Origin: Pelodera strongyloides | Taxonomy: Eukaryota; Nematoda; Chromadorea; Rhabditida; Rhabditidae | Assembly (NCBI GenBank): GCA_036852015.1 | Contig: JAANDG010000158.1 | Coordinates: 62,001 to 126,000 of the forward strand | DNA length: 64,000 nucleotides | Direction: 5' to 3' | Shown: in pieces, positions 30,801 to 41,500 of the stretch | Position numbering within the stretch: position 1 is the stretch's first letter | Layout: each line of letters starts with the position of its first letter | Made by a program: the position numbers and the translations under genes | Notes under the pieces: generated by a model | The model's input: only the letters and a program-made list of their open reading frames with translations | Databases searched by the model: none | What the model was told of the DNA's origin: nothing

Positions 30801-33800
30801 TCAGAATGCTGGTGTACTCGATGTGTTTCAAATGCAGCCTGGTATTTCGCTTCAACAGTGAATTGACCAGTGATCTAAAGCCTGGACAAGGCCTAATTAC
30901 GAACTGGATCGTGATTGGGTATTTACCACGGTAAGTTCCATGCATGCACACAAAACTGTTACAAACCCAAATTGGCTTATGGTCCTTAGGTCCTTAGGGC
31001 CCAGGATTCAGTAAGTAGCATTAGCCTTTAGGACCTTTAGGACTTAAATGAGAAATCGCAAACCTTGCACACAAAGGTCTTATCGTACTCCTTCTTGACC
31101 GTCAACCAAGACGATAAGGAGGAGGACAACGTCTTCGACACGAATAAGCAGAAGATTGGAAGGGCCGAGATGAATCCATTGGCAGTGGGAGCGAACTCCA
31201 ACACATCCCGCATGTAGTTGGGAAGGAACTGGGGAAATGGATATATCATATTTATTAAACGGTCCAAAATTCAAAGCATATAAATCTTATTGCATAGTTA
31301 GCAGATGAAATCTGAGGGATGTATACGGTAATATTACCGTCGCAGAGGATCAATTTACCTACGAATAAATGATGACTAAGATAATACTCCATATCCATAC
31401 CAACCTGTAACATAATGACCAGCGGGTACTCGTGACAGACCATTGCAAATACGGATGCCCATAACGCTTTGCTCCTCAACATAGCTCGATAGGGAACTCG
31501 CCGGGACCGATCGGTACGCTTTCCAATTGATTCACAAGCAATCCTGATATAAAGTCCGAATAATATTAAAATATCTTTGTATATTAAAAATAAACTCTAT
31601 CCGGTAGACGCGCAGTATATGCATACGTCAAGAATCCGTTTCATAACCCGGCTGTCATACCGCTTAAAGGATCGCAGTCACTTCAATTTCGCCTTTTTAC
31701 TTCAATTTTCAATAAATATAAAAAGATACCTAGAAAAATACCTTTCCAAGGCCAATTTACGGAACATTTATCACAGGGAAAAACATCCCTTGTGTTGAGT
31801 TTTGATTTTTGACCAAATGGGGTGTTTTCTAAATCGCAACGGGACTTGGCCGGTTGCCAATAATGACAATTCGAAGAAAATCCGGGGAAGAGGGAAAGTG
31901 TCTGCTCTACTGTCTCGGTTGTCGTTGTCATACTGTACCTTATCAAAACACAACCGAGTTGATTTCTTTCCCTGGGTTAAATTTTCAGTAAATTGACACC
32001 GGAATGATATTTTTAGGTGCTTTTTTGTGTTTATGGATAATTGAAGTAAAAAGGCGAATTTGAAGTGACTGCGATACTTTTCCATTTCAGTCACTACTGA
32101 TAGACCAACAACATCCAGCCTCAGAACGAAACATTGTGATTGAGGCATTGGGGTTTTCGACAAGCTAGATGTTACGCAAGAACCTGAACAGTGTTTTCAT
32201 AGTGTGCTTTTTGGCTACCCTTTTTCAATTGTTGCACAGTAAATCCTTGTCATAAATATAGGGACTTACTACTGGTCTAATCTTACTACTGATTTTGACT
32301 AATCTCTAGAATAGAGACTACCGAGCAGATTGGCCACCGAGAAGTTTAAATGGCCAGTATGTCCAGCCTCTGAGCTGGGCACCGGTGCACCGTTTCCGCG
32401 GATTCGGTTGATATAGCCCGGTTCACTTTTATCTTTTTTTTATCTAGAATAGAACACTGATTGTGAGTCTGAAATAATATTCTTTCCCACCTACTCTCAA
32501 CGAAGAGTCGCTCGCGTTCAGAAATACAACATTGCTTGCTTGGTTTGTCGGCACCGAATGGTAGCCAGAAGAAGGTTACCTGAATTGAACTAACTCATTA
32601 ATATCTCTCTCTCCCCCCTCTCTCTCTCTCTTTATTTCTCTCTCTCTCTCTCTCTCGTTCTTTACTTCTCTCTTTGGCAGAGTCCGGGTCTTACTGTAAT
32701 ACAGCTAATCATCGTGTGCGTGCAGCTAGGCTAGATGTGCCATGTGCTGAGCTTCACGTGGGCAACGCTTTTGTATTCTATTTATATAATAGTTTCCGTT
32801 TACATGACTAGTATTCACTTACCATTAGCGAAATCGTCGCGGAAAGGTAGAAAATCGCAGGCCATCCGCCAAGAATCTTCCTCTGCGTGCACAACCATCC
32901 GGCGGCGGGTAAAATGAATAGAGCACCTAGATATAAACATTACATTAATATTAGTTTGATTATGCTTCTGAAAAAACTAGTGTTTTTAATCAAAACATGG
33001 TTTTTGGAGTCTGTAGAATAGTTGCGATATCGTTGTGTTGTATCAATGAGAGGCGTCAATGTGTGAAGGAAAAAAATTATAGCTAAAGAAACGTACCAAT
33101 TTGTCGTCCTCCAGATATAATACCAATAGCAGCCGCGCGTTCAGCTTGCGGAAACCATCTGCAAAAAAGTTCTTCACAATTAAGTGTCAAAAAATGTCTC
33201 TCTGCATTTTGAGGTTTATATGCACAACGATTTGTGGCTCGTGTTTTTTTTTTCGTAAGATCGTAAGATGCTTTTGTAGCTTATTGTTCATTTTTGGTGA
33301 GCACGTTTTAGTGAGAATAAGCATAAGTTTTTGATGCGAGTTGATAAAGTTATGTGACTCTGATCTAGGAAGGTTACTTATTAATACACATAGCGTAAAT
33401 ATAACCTAGTGATAAGTGAATTCGCTGCCGGGATCAGGCACGCGTCCGCAGCGCCAACAGCGAACCGCGCTAGAACGGCGAACCAGAACGATTTTGTCGC
33501 GAGGAGAGGGAGAGCGATATTGGCGAACACGCAGAGCACGAGACTGGAAAATATGGATTATTAAATATAGATTAAATATAGATACTTTTCGGCAATTACT
33601 AATTTCCCAATTAACAATTAACAAGTTTTGAGGTCGACGAAAAATAATAAAAATGACAAAAAAATACCTCATAAATACCATCCATTTGCCATTTAGTCGA
33701 TCTGCCCACATGCCAGTGACAAGCATTAGTAAATGGCCGGCATTTTGAGCTGCCAAGACATAACCTTCCTAAATTAAAATAGATTTCATATCAGAAGACC

Positions 33801-35383
33801 AGCGCTTCCTAGTGCTGTTTGCAATCGGTTAATCCACAGCTAATCGGACGAAAAGAGTAATTTTTAGTAGGAGTTACAGTACTTTCTGTCAAAAACTATT
33901 TCTTTCAAAGTAAGCATCTTTGATGCGTCGCCAATTTTCAGCCCAGTTCAGTTTCACCAAAGTTCAGAACCTCCAGCTATATATTTGGTCCCTAGTAAGT
34001 GCTTTCGAGTTTTGAAGCGCGTGCTCTTAGGGATCCCTTTGGTTGGCGTTCTTTATTTGTATTGATTGGTAACCAATAAACCGTTATTATTATTTTATTA
34101 TTAATTGTGTCAAACTAATTGTCTCACCTCACTAGAGTGCCAATCTACCGATCCTGCCGTTTTATGATGACTTTGCGGGCAGGATGTCATGCAAATTATG
34201 GCCACGGATATATTTGACGCACTAAATGGAGATCCGGGTTTTACAAAATCTTACAATTGTTCACACAAGCTTACAGTATCTTACATTACAACAGCAAAAA
34301 CCCATCGGTTTATGAAAAAAAAATATTTAAAAAAAATTGATTAATTCTTAGATATTGAACTTTCTGAATGAAATAACTATTATCACAGGTGACCAAACTG
34401 TCTACAAAATAGATAGTCCACAGAAAATAAGATACTTATTTCGACTTACCGTAACCCACATACAGTATCCAGAATCAGAACGTAAGAAGGACTCACCTCA
34501 CAGAAAGTGTCATATAACAACAACATAGCAAAGCAGCCAATACGAGTCGCATTGAAGGGAACAGCGCTGTTGATTCAGAGAGATCGCCCACCTAAATTTA
34601 TTATTGCAATACCTTTTTTATACTCTGGTCCTCAGGCGCGCAGCGCGGACATGCGAATCCGCGTCCGCGGGAAAAGTCTCTCGAGGCAGAGAAAAACAAA
34701 CCCCGCCCTCTTTTCTGCGTCTCCGCCTTTCCCATGTTAAAAAGACAAAAGACGCCTCTTTCCCGCGGACGCGGATCCGCATGTCCGTTCTGCGCGCCTG
34801 AGAACGTAGTAGTTTATCACTGAGGACCTTGCATCTCCCGACCACGACGGTTCACTCAAAAGTTGATGATCCGCAAATAAATGCTGGAAGCAAATAAATT
34901 TTGGAAAAAAGTAAAATTACCTCAGATGCGGCATAATTATTCTGATGTTGTTGCAGTTGCTGTAGGAAAGCTGCGTGTGTGATTGGAATTTGTGTCTGAA
35001 AATGAGAAGTAAAAGTAAAATTGCAAAATAGGCATATCTGATTCGGCCTTGCTAATTTTTGGGTCTCTATCTTTCTCTCGCTCTCTGTCTCTCTCTTTTT
35101 CTCTCGCTATCTCTCTCTCTCTCTATGTGTCTCTCCCTGTGTCTCTCTCTCTGAAGGCCTATCTCTAAGTCCCTCTCTCTAACATAAGTCAAGACTGAAT
35201 AAGCAGATGTCTTCCCACGCTAGGCTTGAACCTAATTGTCAGCATTCATTTACAAAGTACATCAAATAATAATAATTACCATCGACTCACATTATCATTA
35301 ACTGATCCGACTGGAAATACGGATTTCTCTGGCCCAGGATCTAGTGACGTCGAGCGTTCGAGTACCGTTTTCCTCAGTGACAT
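27401..35383 (-). CDS. SLC17: SLC17-family anion transporter, copy B (17 exons, intact)
   Basis: Exons, 5' to 3': 35291-35383, 34921-34995, 34497-34591, 34128-34221, 33668-33768, 33406-33543, 33097-33158, 32823-32926, 32491-32579, 31405-31543, 31064-31228, 30543-30660, 30138-30278, 29398-29588, 28687-28880, 27936-28167, 27401-27601. Each exon has the same length and phase as its partner in copy A, and all introns are GT-AG, including exon 7 (GTACGT donor). The protein is again about 743 residues: MFS core over exons 3-14 and a Ser/Pro-rich cytosolic tail over exons 15-17 ending MATSVVQKDI. Family members move organic anions or phosphate across plasma, lysosomal or vesicle membranes by H+ or Na+ coupling; which applies here is not visible. 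A SINE sits in intron 9, and MITEs sit in several introns. This copy has the original upstream flank, so it is the likelier functional parent. Confidence 0.87.
27722..27900. repeat. CT-rich tract, unit B
   Basis: CT repeats with interspersed TGTCCCTACCTCTCT, longer than the unit A equivalent. Confidence 0.9.
28334..28505 (-). mobile_element. TTAA-1 MITE in SLC17-like B intron 15
   Basis: TTAA edges; partner of 10892-11072. Confidence 0.87.
28615..28670. repeat. TTAGGC tract, unit B
   Basis: Three units followed by the same TGATGGTGATG duplication. Confidence 0.78.
29148..29323 (+). mobile_element. TTAA-1 MITE private to unit B (intron 14)
   Basis: TTAA edges. The aligned unit A position near 11765 has no element, so it arrived after the duplication or was lost from A. 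Confidence 0.87.
29757..30008. mobile_element. TTAA-2 MITE with partial internal duplication
   Basis: Partner of 12282-12454, with the right terminus (GAAAACCGGCTGTTAT) occurring twice, at about 29909 and 29979. Confidence 0.75.
30679..30855 (-). mobile_element. Decayed TTAA-1 MITE in SLC17-like B intron 11
   Basis: Both TTAA edges are mutated; the termini ACCGGCCGG and GGTATTTCGCTT remain. Partner of 13156-13303. Confidence 0.78.
31595..31667. mobile_element. TTAA-2 remnant abutting another element
   Basis: Right terminus CCCGGCTGTCATACCGC ends at the TTAA (31664-31667), which also opens the GATCGCAG foldback. Confidence 0.65.
31664..32075. mobile_element. TTAA foldback, GATCGCAG family (unit B only)
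   Basis: Left TTAA intact; the right end stops at GACTGCGATA without CCTTTAA. Long inverted arms as in 5629-6049. It lies in SLC17-like B intron 9. Confidence 0.83.
32316..32442 (+). mobile_element. 5'-truncated SINE-1 in SLC17-like B intron 9
   Basis: Flanked by TCTAGAATAGA (32305 and 32443), an 11-bp target duplication. It shares GCGGATTCGGTTGATATA and the TTTTATC tail with 41623-41859. Absent from unit A. Confidence 0.85.
32603..32670. repeat. CT-rich tract in SLC17-like B intron 8
   Basis: Partner of 14512-14573. Confidence 0.88.
34630..34802. mobile_element. GC-rich foldback in SLC17-like B intron 2
   Basis: Partner of 17043-17227 with a shorter centre. Confidence 0.83.
35062..35180. 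repeat. CT-rich tract in SLC17-like B intron 1
   Basis: Imperfect CT repeats; a shorter version is at 17473-17530 in unit A. Confidence 0.87.
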
Positions 35384-36636
35384 TGACCAAGGGACGGGCG
35401 TCCGCGCGAAATCTAAATTCTAAAAGGAGGGTCACAAATATTGAGGGTATTCAAAAAACCTAACGATCTAATTTTGATAAGATTATTCACGGATACCTAC
35501 CACTTGACAGAAAACATTACAAAAGTAGCAACTTGTTTTTAGAGAAAACGAAACTGATAACATGCACAAAGAAAAAAAAGAGAGTTCAGACGTATACGTA
35601 AACTATAAAAAGAGGAGTGCAATAAATTTCTTCAAAAACTATGCTTTCTATCGTTGAATACTCAAACAATTGGGACAATAACTTGTACATTACCGTGATT
35701 GCAAAAACAAACACAATATTTCCGTTAGTGCTAACAGAAATCGATCAAGTGATAAAGCTCGGAGTGATCAGCGCGTAGCGCGGCTCTGCTATAGAGACTT
35801 TCATGGATGGTGAGACAGAACAGCGCGAAGCGCGCGAGAATGCTTAGAGATAATTGTAGTAGAGGAGTGAGCAGAGAAAAGGTGTTAAAATGATTGTCTG
35901 GCTTCAACAGTGCTTTAACTTATGGCTTATGATGAGGGAGTGGATGGTTAAGGGTTAGGGTAAAGTAGAGCAAAGTAAGGAACGCAAATTTACAAAGTTG
36001 ATGTACGCTAAGGGTACCGTCTTTCTCATTCCCAGTTAGACCAAAAATCCAAAGCCAGTGTTTCCGGAGACTCATTATGTTGCATGTCGTCTAGTTGGAA
36101 GTGCACCGTTTTCTCAGTTCATGAAGTTTCTGTACTACGCTCCTCTCCTGTCAAAGTGGATAACATAAAATGTTAGGGAACAAAACTTTAGAAGGGACAC
36201 AAGATTGAGTGACATCTTTCTTTAGACGATAACAAGGTACATTACAGAATACAAAAAAAAACGATTCTTTCTCAAATCTGTACTGTATGATAAGTACGTA
36301 ATACTATTGCAATTTAATACAAGGAGAATCAAATCACTATCAAGCCGGAAGAGCTACTGGAAAGTTCACGTTTTTTGTTAGTCTAATGACTGGAGAAGCG
36401 GAGAGATCGCGAGCGAGCGAAGTAATGACCGAGAGGGATAATAACGATAGAGAGAGGGGAGAATGGTGAGAGAGAACGAGACATAGAAAAAAAGAGAGAG
36501 ATTAAAACACTCGGCGACCTTTTATGACTGATAGTTTCCGAGTCAGGTTCGCATTTTTTATGTTAATGTGATGAACATGGAGAAGGACTGACAGGAATTA
36601 GGGATCAACGCATCAGCATGCGGATACCTGAGAGGG
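35384..36636 (-). promoter_or_regulatory. Upstream region of SLC17-like copy B
   Basis: This is single-copy sequence beyond the duplication edge at 35500, with no open frame or recognised repeat before the GA-rich tract. It is the likely native promoter and 5' UTR region. No core promoter element could be named with confidence. Confidence 0.35.
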
Positions 36637-36637
36637 C

Positions 36638-36860
36638 AGAGAGAGAGAGAGAGAGAGAGAGAAAGTGAGACTGAAAGAGAGAGAGATAGAGAGAGAGAGA
36701 GAGAAAGAGAGAAAGTCAGACTGAAAGAGAGAGAGAGAGAGAGAAAAGTGAGACTGAAAGAGAGAGAGAGCGAAAGTGAGACTGAAAGAGAGAGAGATAG
36801 AGATGTGACTGACACATAGTTAGTGAAAGAAAGAGAAGAGAGAGAATGATATAGAGAGAA
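36638..36860. repeat. GA-rich minisatellite upstream of SLC17-like B
   Basis: GAGAGA runs broken by AAGTGAGACTGAAAGAGAG, repeated about four times. Confidence 0.9.
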
Positions 36861-36986
36861 ATACACAAACAAGTACACATTAAATCCGGACGGTTTCTCG
36901 GCAACGGTATACAGTAGCATAAAAAAATTAACAACAAGACAAAAAACAGTTCCTTATTTTCTTTTTGTCTGCTTACCACCTAATTT

Positions 36987-37166
36987 TCAAGCGAAATACC
37001 AGCCGGTTTTTGAAACGCATCGTGGACAACTGAAATCTTACGAATTTATGCTAATTTGCTTGAATTTAGCTCGATTTTTATTCTAATTTATTTCCATTTG
37101 CATACACGGCATAAGAATGATGGTCTACTCGATGCGTTTCAAAAACCGGTCAGTATTTCGCTTTAA
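36987..37166 (-). mobile_element. TTAA-1 MITE
   Basis: Left edge TTCAAGCGAAATACC, right edge CGCTTTAA. Intergenic, between the SLC17-like B and SLC41 genes. Confidence 0.85.
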
Positions 37167-37463
37167 CATTTCAACCATATTCGCCCCTCAAAGACGCGTA
37201 TAAATGACCATATTTGAAAACTAATTAAACATTTCGGCACATATTTATGTGCATGTCCTCTTTTTCTTTTGTCTTCTATTTTGGAACAAAAAAAAGGCTT
37301 TGGTACATAATGATATGCCAGTGTATTAGTGAAATTACAGGCAAATTTGATTAGCGAATTACTTGTTTCGGTTGGCAATGATGTATTTCCTGGTCAAGGT
37401 CGAATATTTTCCTAAAACAATGAATCAACCTATTATTTGATCGGGATCAAAGGACCGCACTGG

Positions 37464-37628
37464 ACTGGTATAACAGCCGGTTTTTGAAACCTATGCTGGA
37501 CTTGTATTCCCATGCCATGCACTGTATGCAAATAACTGCGCGATAGTGCCCGATTTTTTATTCTAATAATACTCATTTATATACAACATATGGAAAAGCG
37601 GCATACGTTTCAAAATAAGTACCGCGGC
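37464..37628. mobile_element. TTAA-2 MITE, right end lost
   Basis: Left terminus GGTATAACAGCCGGTTTTTG; the right side is recognisable only to CATACGTTTCAAAA. Confidence 0.7.
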
Positions 37629-38274
37629 GATCGCGCACTCTAAAAGCGCACACTCTCTTTAATTTTTACAATTCCACAGTTACATCCAAATGTTTCAAAC
37701 ACATCAAATATATAATAGACGGCCAAAAATTGTATTCTTTCGACATTGTTGTTAATGCAAATATGGGTCAGTGCTGAAAGTCTATAAATTAAAAATACAA
37801 ATTATTGAACTTGGTATTTAATAAAGAATTTGCATAAACTTAAAAAAAAATTTTGGAAATAAAATTCGAATTAAAGCAGACGTGAAAACGTTACAAGTTA
37901 CATGTATTAAGAAAACAACCCGAAATTTTCAAACACAATCAGTTCGTCTAAAACATGTAAAAGCAAAAAAAAAAGATGGAAAACTTGGCATTGGTAATAT
38001 AACTGTTTTTTTTTTCAAATCCAAATCAAACTAGAAAATAAAAATAAAAAACCGTTTCGATAAAGTAAAGCTTGGCCCTAACAGATGAACGATAAGCAGA
38101 GTTCTATGCAAATAACAGTACGATAAGCTTGGCAGATCTGAATGTCTTAATTTCAACATAGTCATCTTTCAATTTAGTAATAATGATGATATGCAAAACA
38201 AAGCATAATACAATTCTACTAGCTGTATACATCACATCTTTTTCTAGCCCACCCCTCTCCCTATTCCTCCATCG

Positions 38275-38314
38275 CTTCTCCTTCTCTCTTCTCTCTCTCT
38301 CTTTCTCTCTCTCA

Positions 38315-38355
<41 letters not shown>

Positions 38356-38357
38356 AG
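38275..38357. repeat. CT microsatellite downstream of SLC41
   Basis: CT repeat about 60 bp beyond the SLC41 stop codon, in the probable 3' UTR. Confidence 0.9.
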
Positions 38358-38414
38358 TTTCTGAATATCTGAAATGTAATACAGCCATAGTAGTCTATCA
38401 CCCGTATTAATTCA

Positions 38415-38556
38415 TTATGTCGTGATTCCCATCGAAGTCATATGTTCTTGTGAGTAAAATTGCGTGTCACCGAATACGTGCACCATAACCAGGAAACAGC
38501 CGGCCAGAAGCACCTAAACACGATGTTTTATAGTAAGTTACTGTACCTTCTCTCTC

Positions 38557-38593
<37 letters not shown>

Positions 38594-41500
38594 GCATATC
38601 TATCCCGAACCTGGCCTAGCAGATCTCCAAGTGCGGTCAGGATGGGAATCGCAGAGTTATCCGGATCAATCCGGTACCTCCACATCGTCCGCACTAACCA
38701 TTGGCACACGAAAAGAAGGACAAGAACCTAAAATTGGAAAATTTTTTAACATGCGTAAAATTGCAATGCCATACAGGCCTTATATTCCTTCAAAAAAAAT
38801 TTCTTTGTAAAATGGATACGAATTTTCTATGGAAATGAAGCAGCCAATCAAAACAAAACTATCAAGCCACAGTGAAAAATGTCATGTAAAAAAAACATTG
38901 CCCAACGAGGAGACTAAAAAATAAAGGCTCTGGAACAGTAATATGGAAGGGTATTTGAAGAATCCTGAGCCTAAGCCTAAGCCTAAGCTAAGCCTAAGCC
39001 TAAGCTTAATCCCAACGAGGAGACTAAAAATAAAGGAGATTTCCGTACCTGTGCTAATCCCACCAGCAAATATCCAACAATGAATGGTACGGTAATATGG
39101 ACGGGTATTTGAAGAAGATAAGATCCCAGCCAAAGTACCTGGAATGAAAAATCATGGTCAATTACAAAATAGCAACAGTAATTAGCCCTCAAGAACCGAT
39201 AATCATAGTGGTTAGAAGCGCGACTTACCAGTTTAGACCGTTCTGCTGTTTTAAGGAATGTTGTCAAGTTAACATAACATAACATAACATTTATTACGAA
39301 CATAAAATGTCGCACAAGTTCGCTTTGTACGTTCTGGGGTTTAGGAATGGATTCCTTGGCTTGGGGAGCTTCAGCCTTGGGGAGCCTCAGCCTTGGGGAG
39401 CTTCAGCCTTGCGGAGCTTCAGCCTTGGAGAGCCTCAGCCTTGGGGAGCTTCAGCCTTGGGGAGCTTCAGCCTTGGGGAGCCTCAGTCTTGGGGAGCAAA
39501 TATTTCGAGCTAGTTCTATCTGAAGGAGCAAGATGCTCCTTAATTCAGATAGCCACGCAAGATAGAAGGCAAGGTGGACATATTTTTAACACAAAAGAAA
39601 CTACAGTACCCCAAAGAAGACCAGAAGTCCCGGAACGGACATCGCTGTGAGTATTCGAGCTGCCACCGCATCTTCTTCTAAACATTCAAACATTTTAAAG
39701 TTTTATAAATTAAATACCATATGTACAGCGCCATCCATATACAAGGCATCAACGCACTGTATAGTATTCTACAGTGGAATAATTTAGTATTAACAAGCGA
39801 GGGTCTAGAAGAAAAAATCTAAGACACAAAGACATATTGATTTTAAAGCGATGTAACATCCGGGTTTTTGAAATATGATAAACAATTCGTGCGTGTAAAT
39901 GACTACGGGATACTACGTTTTTTTTTCTAATTAATTGATTTGCCCACAACATCTGGGAAAGCGTCCAATATAGGCTTCAACAACCAGCTGTTATGACGCT
40001 TTAAAAAAATACTTACGCGATCCCAGGAATGCATTAATCGGGTTGCAATGATGCATCCATCCATGTTCTTCTTCGATTTTATGCTTTCTTCTCCAGTGCA
40101 AATATGTTGAGATACGACTTGCCTGCACTGCTACTAGGTTACCACCGACTCCTAAAATATAAAATGCATACTTCTTCTGTACACACACACCACATGCCCA
40201 CGCACACACACACTCACACACTCGCACACACACACACGCACACGCACACGCACATACACACACACGCATACACACGCACACGCACTCTCCCGCACACACG
40301 CACACACACACACACGCACTCACCCGCACACGCACTCAACCGCACACATTTTAAAGGTTATTCATCTAACAACTTACCATTTATCACTGGTTGATATGTT
40401 CCAATCTCGAAGATGCTCATTGCTTTCTCAAATCCAAATCCGGCACCGATCGATATCAACATAGCTGTCAACACCGCCCACCATCCGTTTTTCAGCACCT
40501 GTAAAGTAAGGTGGCCATATTGTCGAAAAGCCAGTAAGCTAAGGAAATGTTATCTTACTACAAAAAAGTTAAAGAAGAGTAAGTTGGTTATAGCCATGAA
40601 CTACTTTGCTGGTGTGGTCGCGTATTTTAACGAAAACGGGCATGTGTAGCTCAAGCTGTAGAGACCTTGTATGTCGTGAACGTTTGGTCAGCCTCATGTT
40701 TCCCCCAACAAGTCAGATCTTTTGAAGCCATATTCACCACACTCGACTCCCATGGGGGAAATATTCCCCGGGGAGAGAATTCCATACAACCGTGAGCGTA
40801 ACAGGGAAAGGGACAATATTTCCCTCTTGGGGAAGTAAGTGGGGAATATGGTATCTCCAGAGGCCCCGTCTTTTTCTCTGCTTGTCTCACATTAGAGTGC
40901 TATTTTTTGTCATCAGGGAATATTTCCCTGAGGGAATCGGAGTGGTGAATATTGCTTCAAAGTCCAGTGAACCGTCCATGTATGGTACTACTGAGGAAGG
41001 GCTCGCATTGTACGTTTCAAACGCTATGTATATGCACAGTGAGGTAGTAATGCGCCACTTGTTGGTTCCTAGTTGCCATATTTATAAACCAGCCGTTTAA
41101 AGAGCCCTACGGGCTCTTCTCCGACTGGAGGAATCGGACTTCGGCCGATTGCTTCCCTATTTAAAAAAGAATTGCTAAAATGTAAAAAGTTAACTCTCGT
41201 ATCTTTCTCTTCCGTGCCACTTAAATTCACACGTCTCTGATTGTGGAAACGTATAATAATCAGTTTGGATCTCCACGCGACTAATGCTAGCATGCAAATT
41301 TGCCATTGAAGGTGCTCTATGTAGAGAGATGATTACCCGTATGATAAGCTAGCATAGCCTAACCGGTAGAGCGTTGGGCCATGATGCGAGAGGTTCTGTG
41401 CTGCTGTGTGTTCGAATCTCGCCATTGGCAAAGATTGTATATGCTCTTTCGACCGAAGAATTTTCTTTATGGAGGGATTTCGTTGTGCACATAAAAACAA

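Larger units (their letters stand above)
17863..35500. repeat. Unit B of the 17-kb direct tandem duplication
   Basis: This is the second copy of the block at 719-17862. It lacks the material equivalent to about 2180-3215 of unit A. It has private insertions: foldbacks at 21479-21649, 22265-23362 and 24101-25348, MITEs at 29148-29323 and 31664-32075, a SINE at 32316-32442, and a far longer AC array at 20138-20975. Its right flank (after 35500) is the native upstream side of the SLC17-like gene. Confidence 0.93.

Noticed and set aside
32305..32453. SINE disrupting SLC17-like B exon 9
   Set aside because: With the correct donor the insertion is in intron 9, so copy B stays intact.
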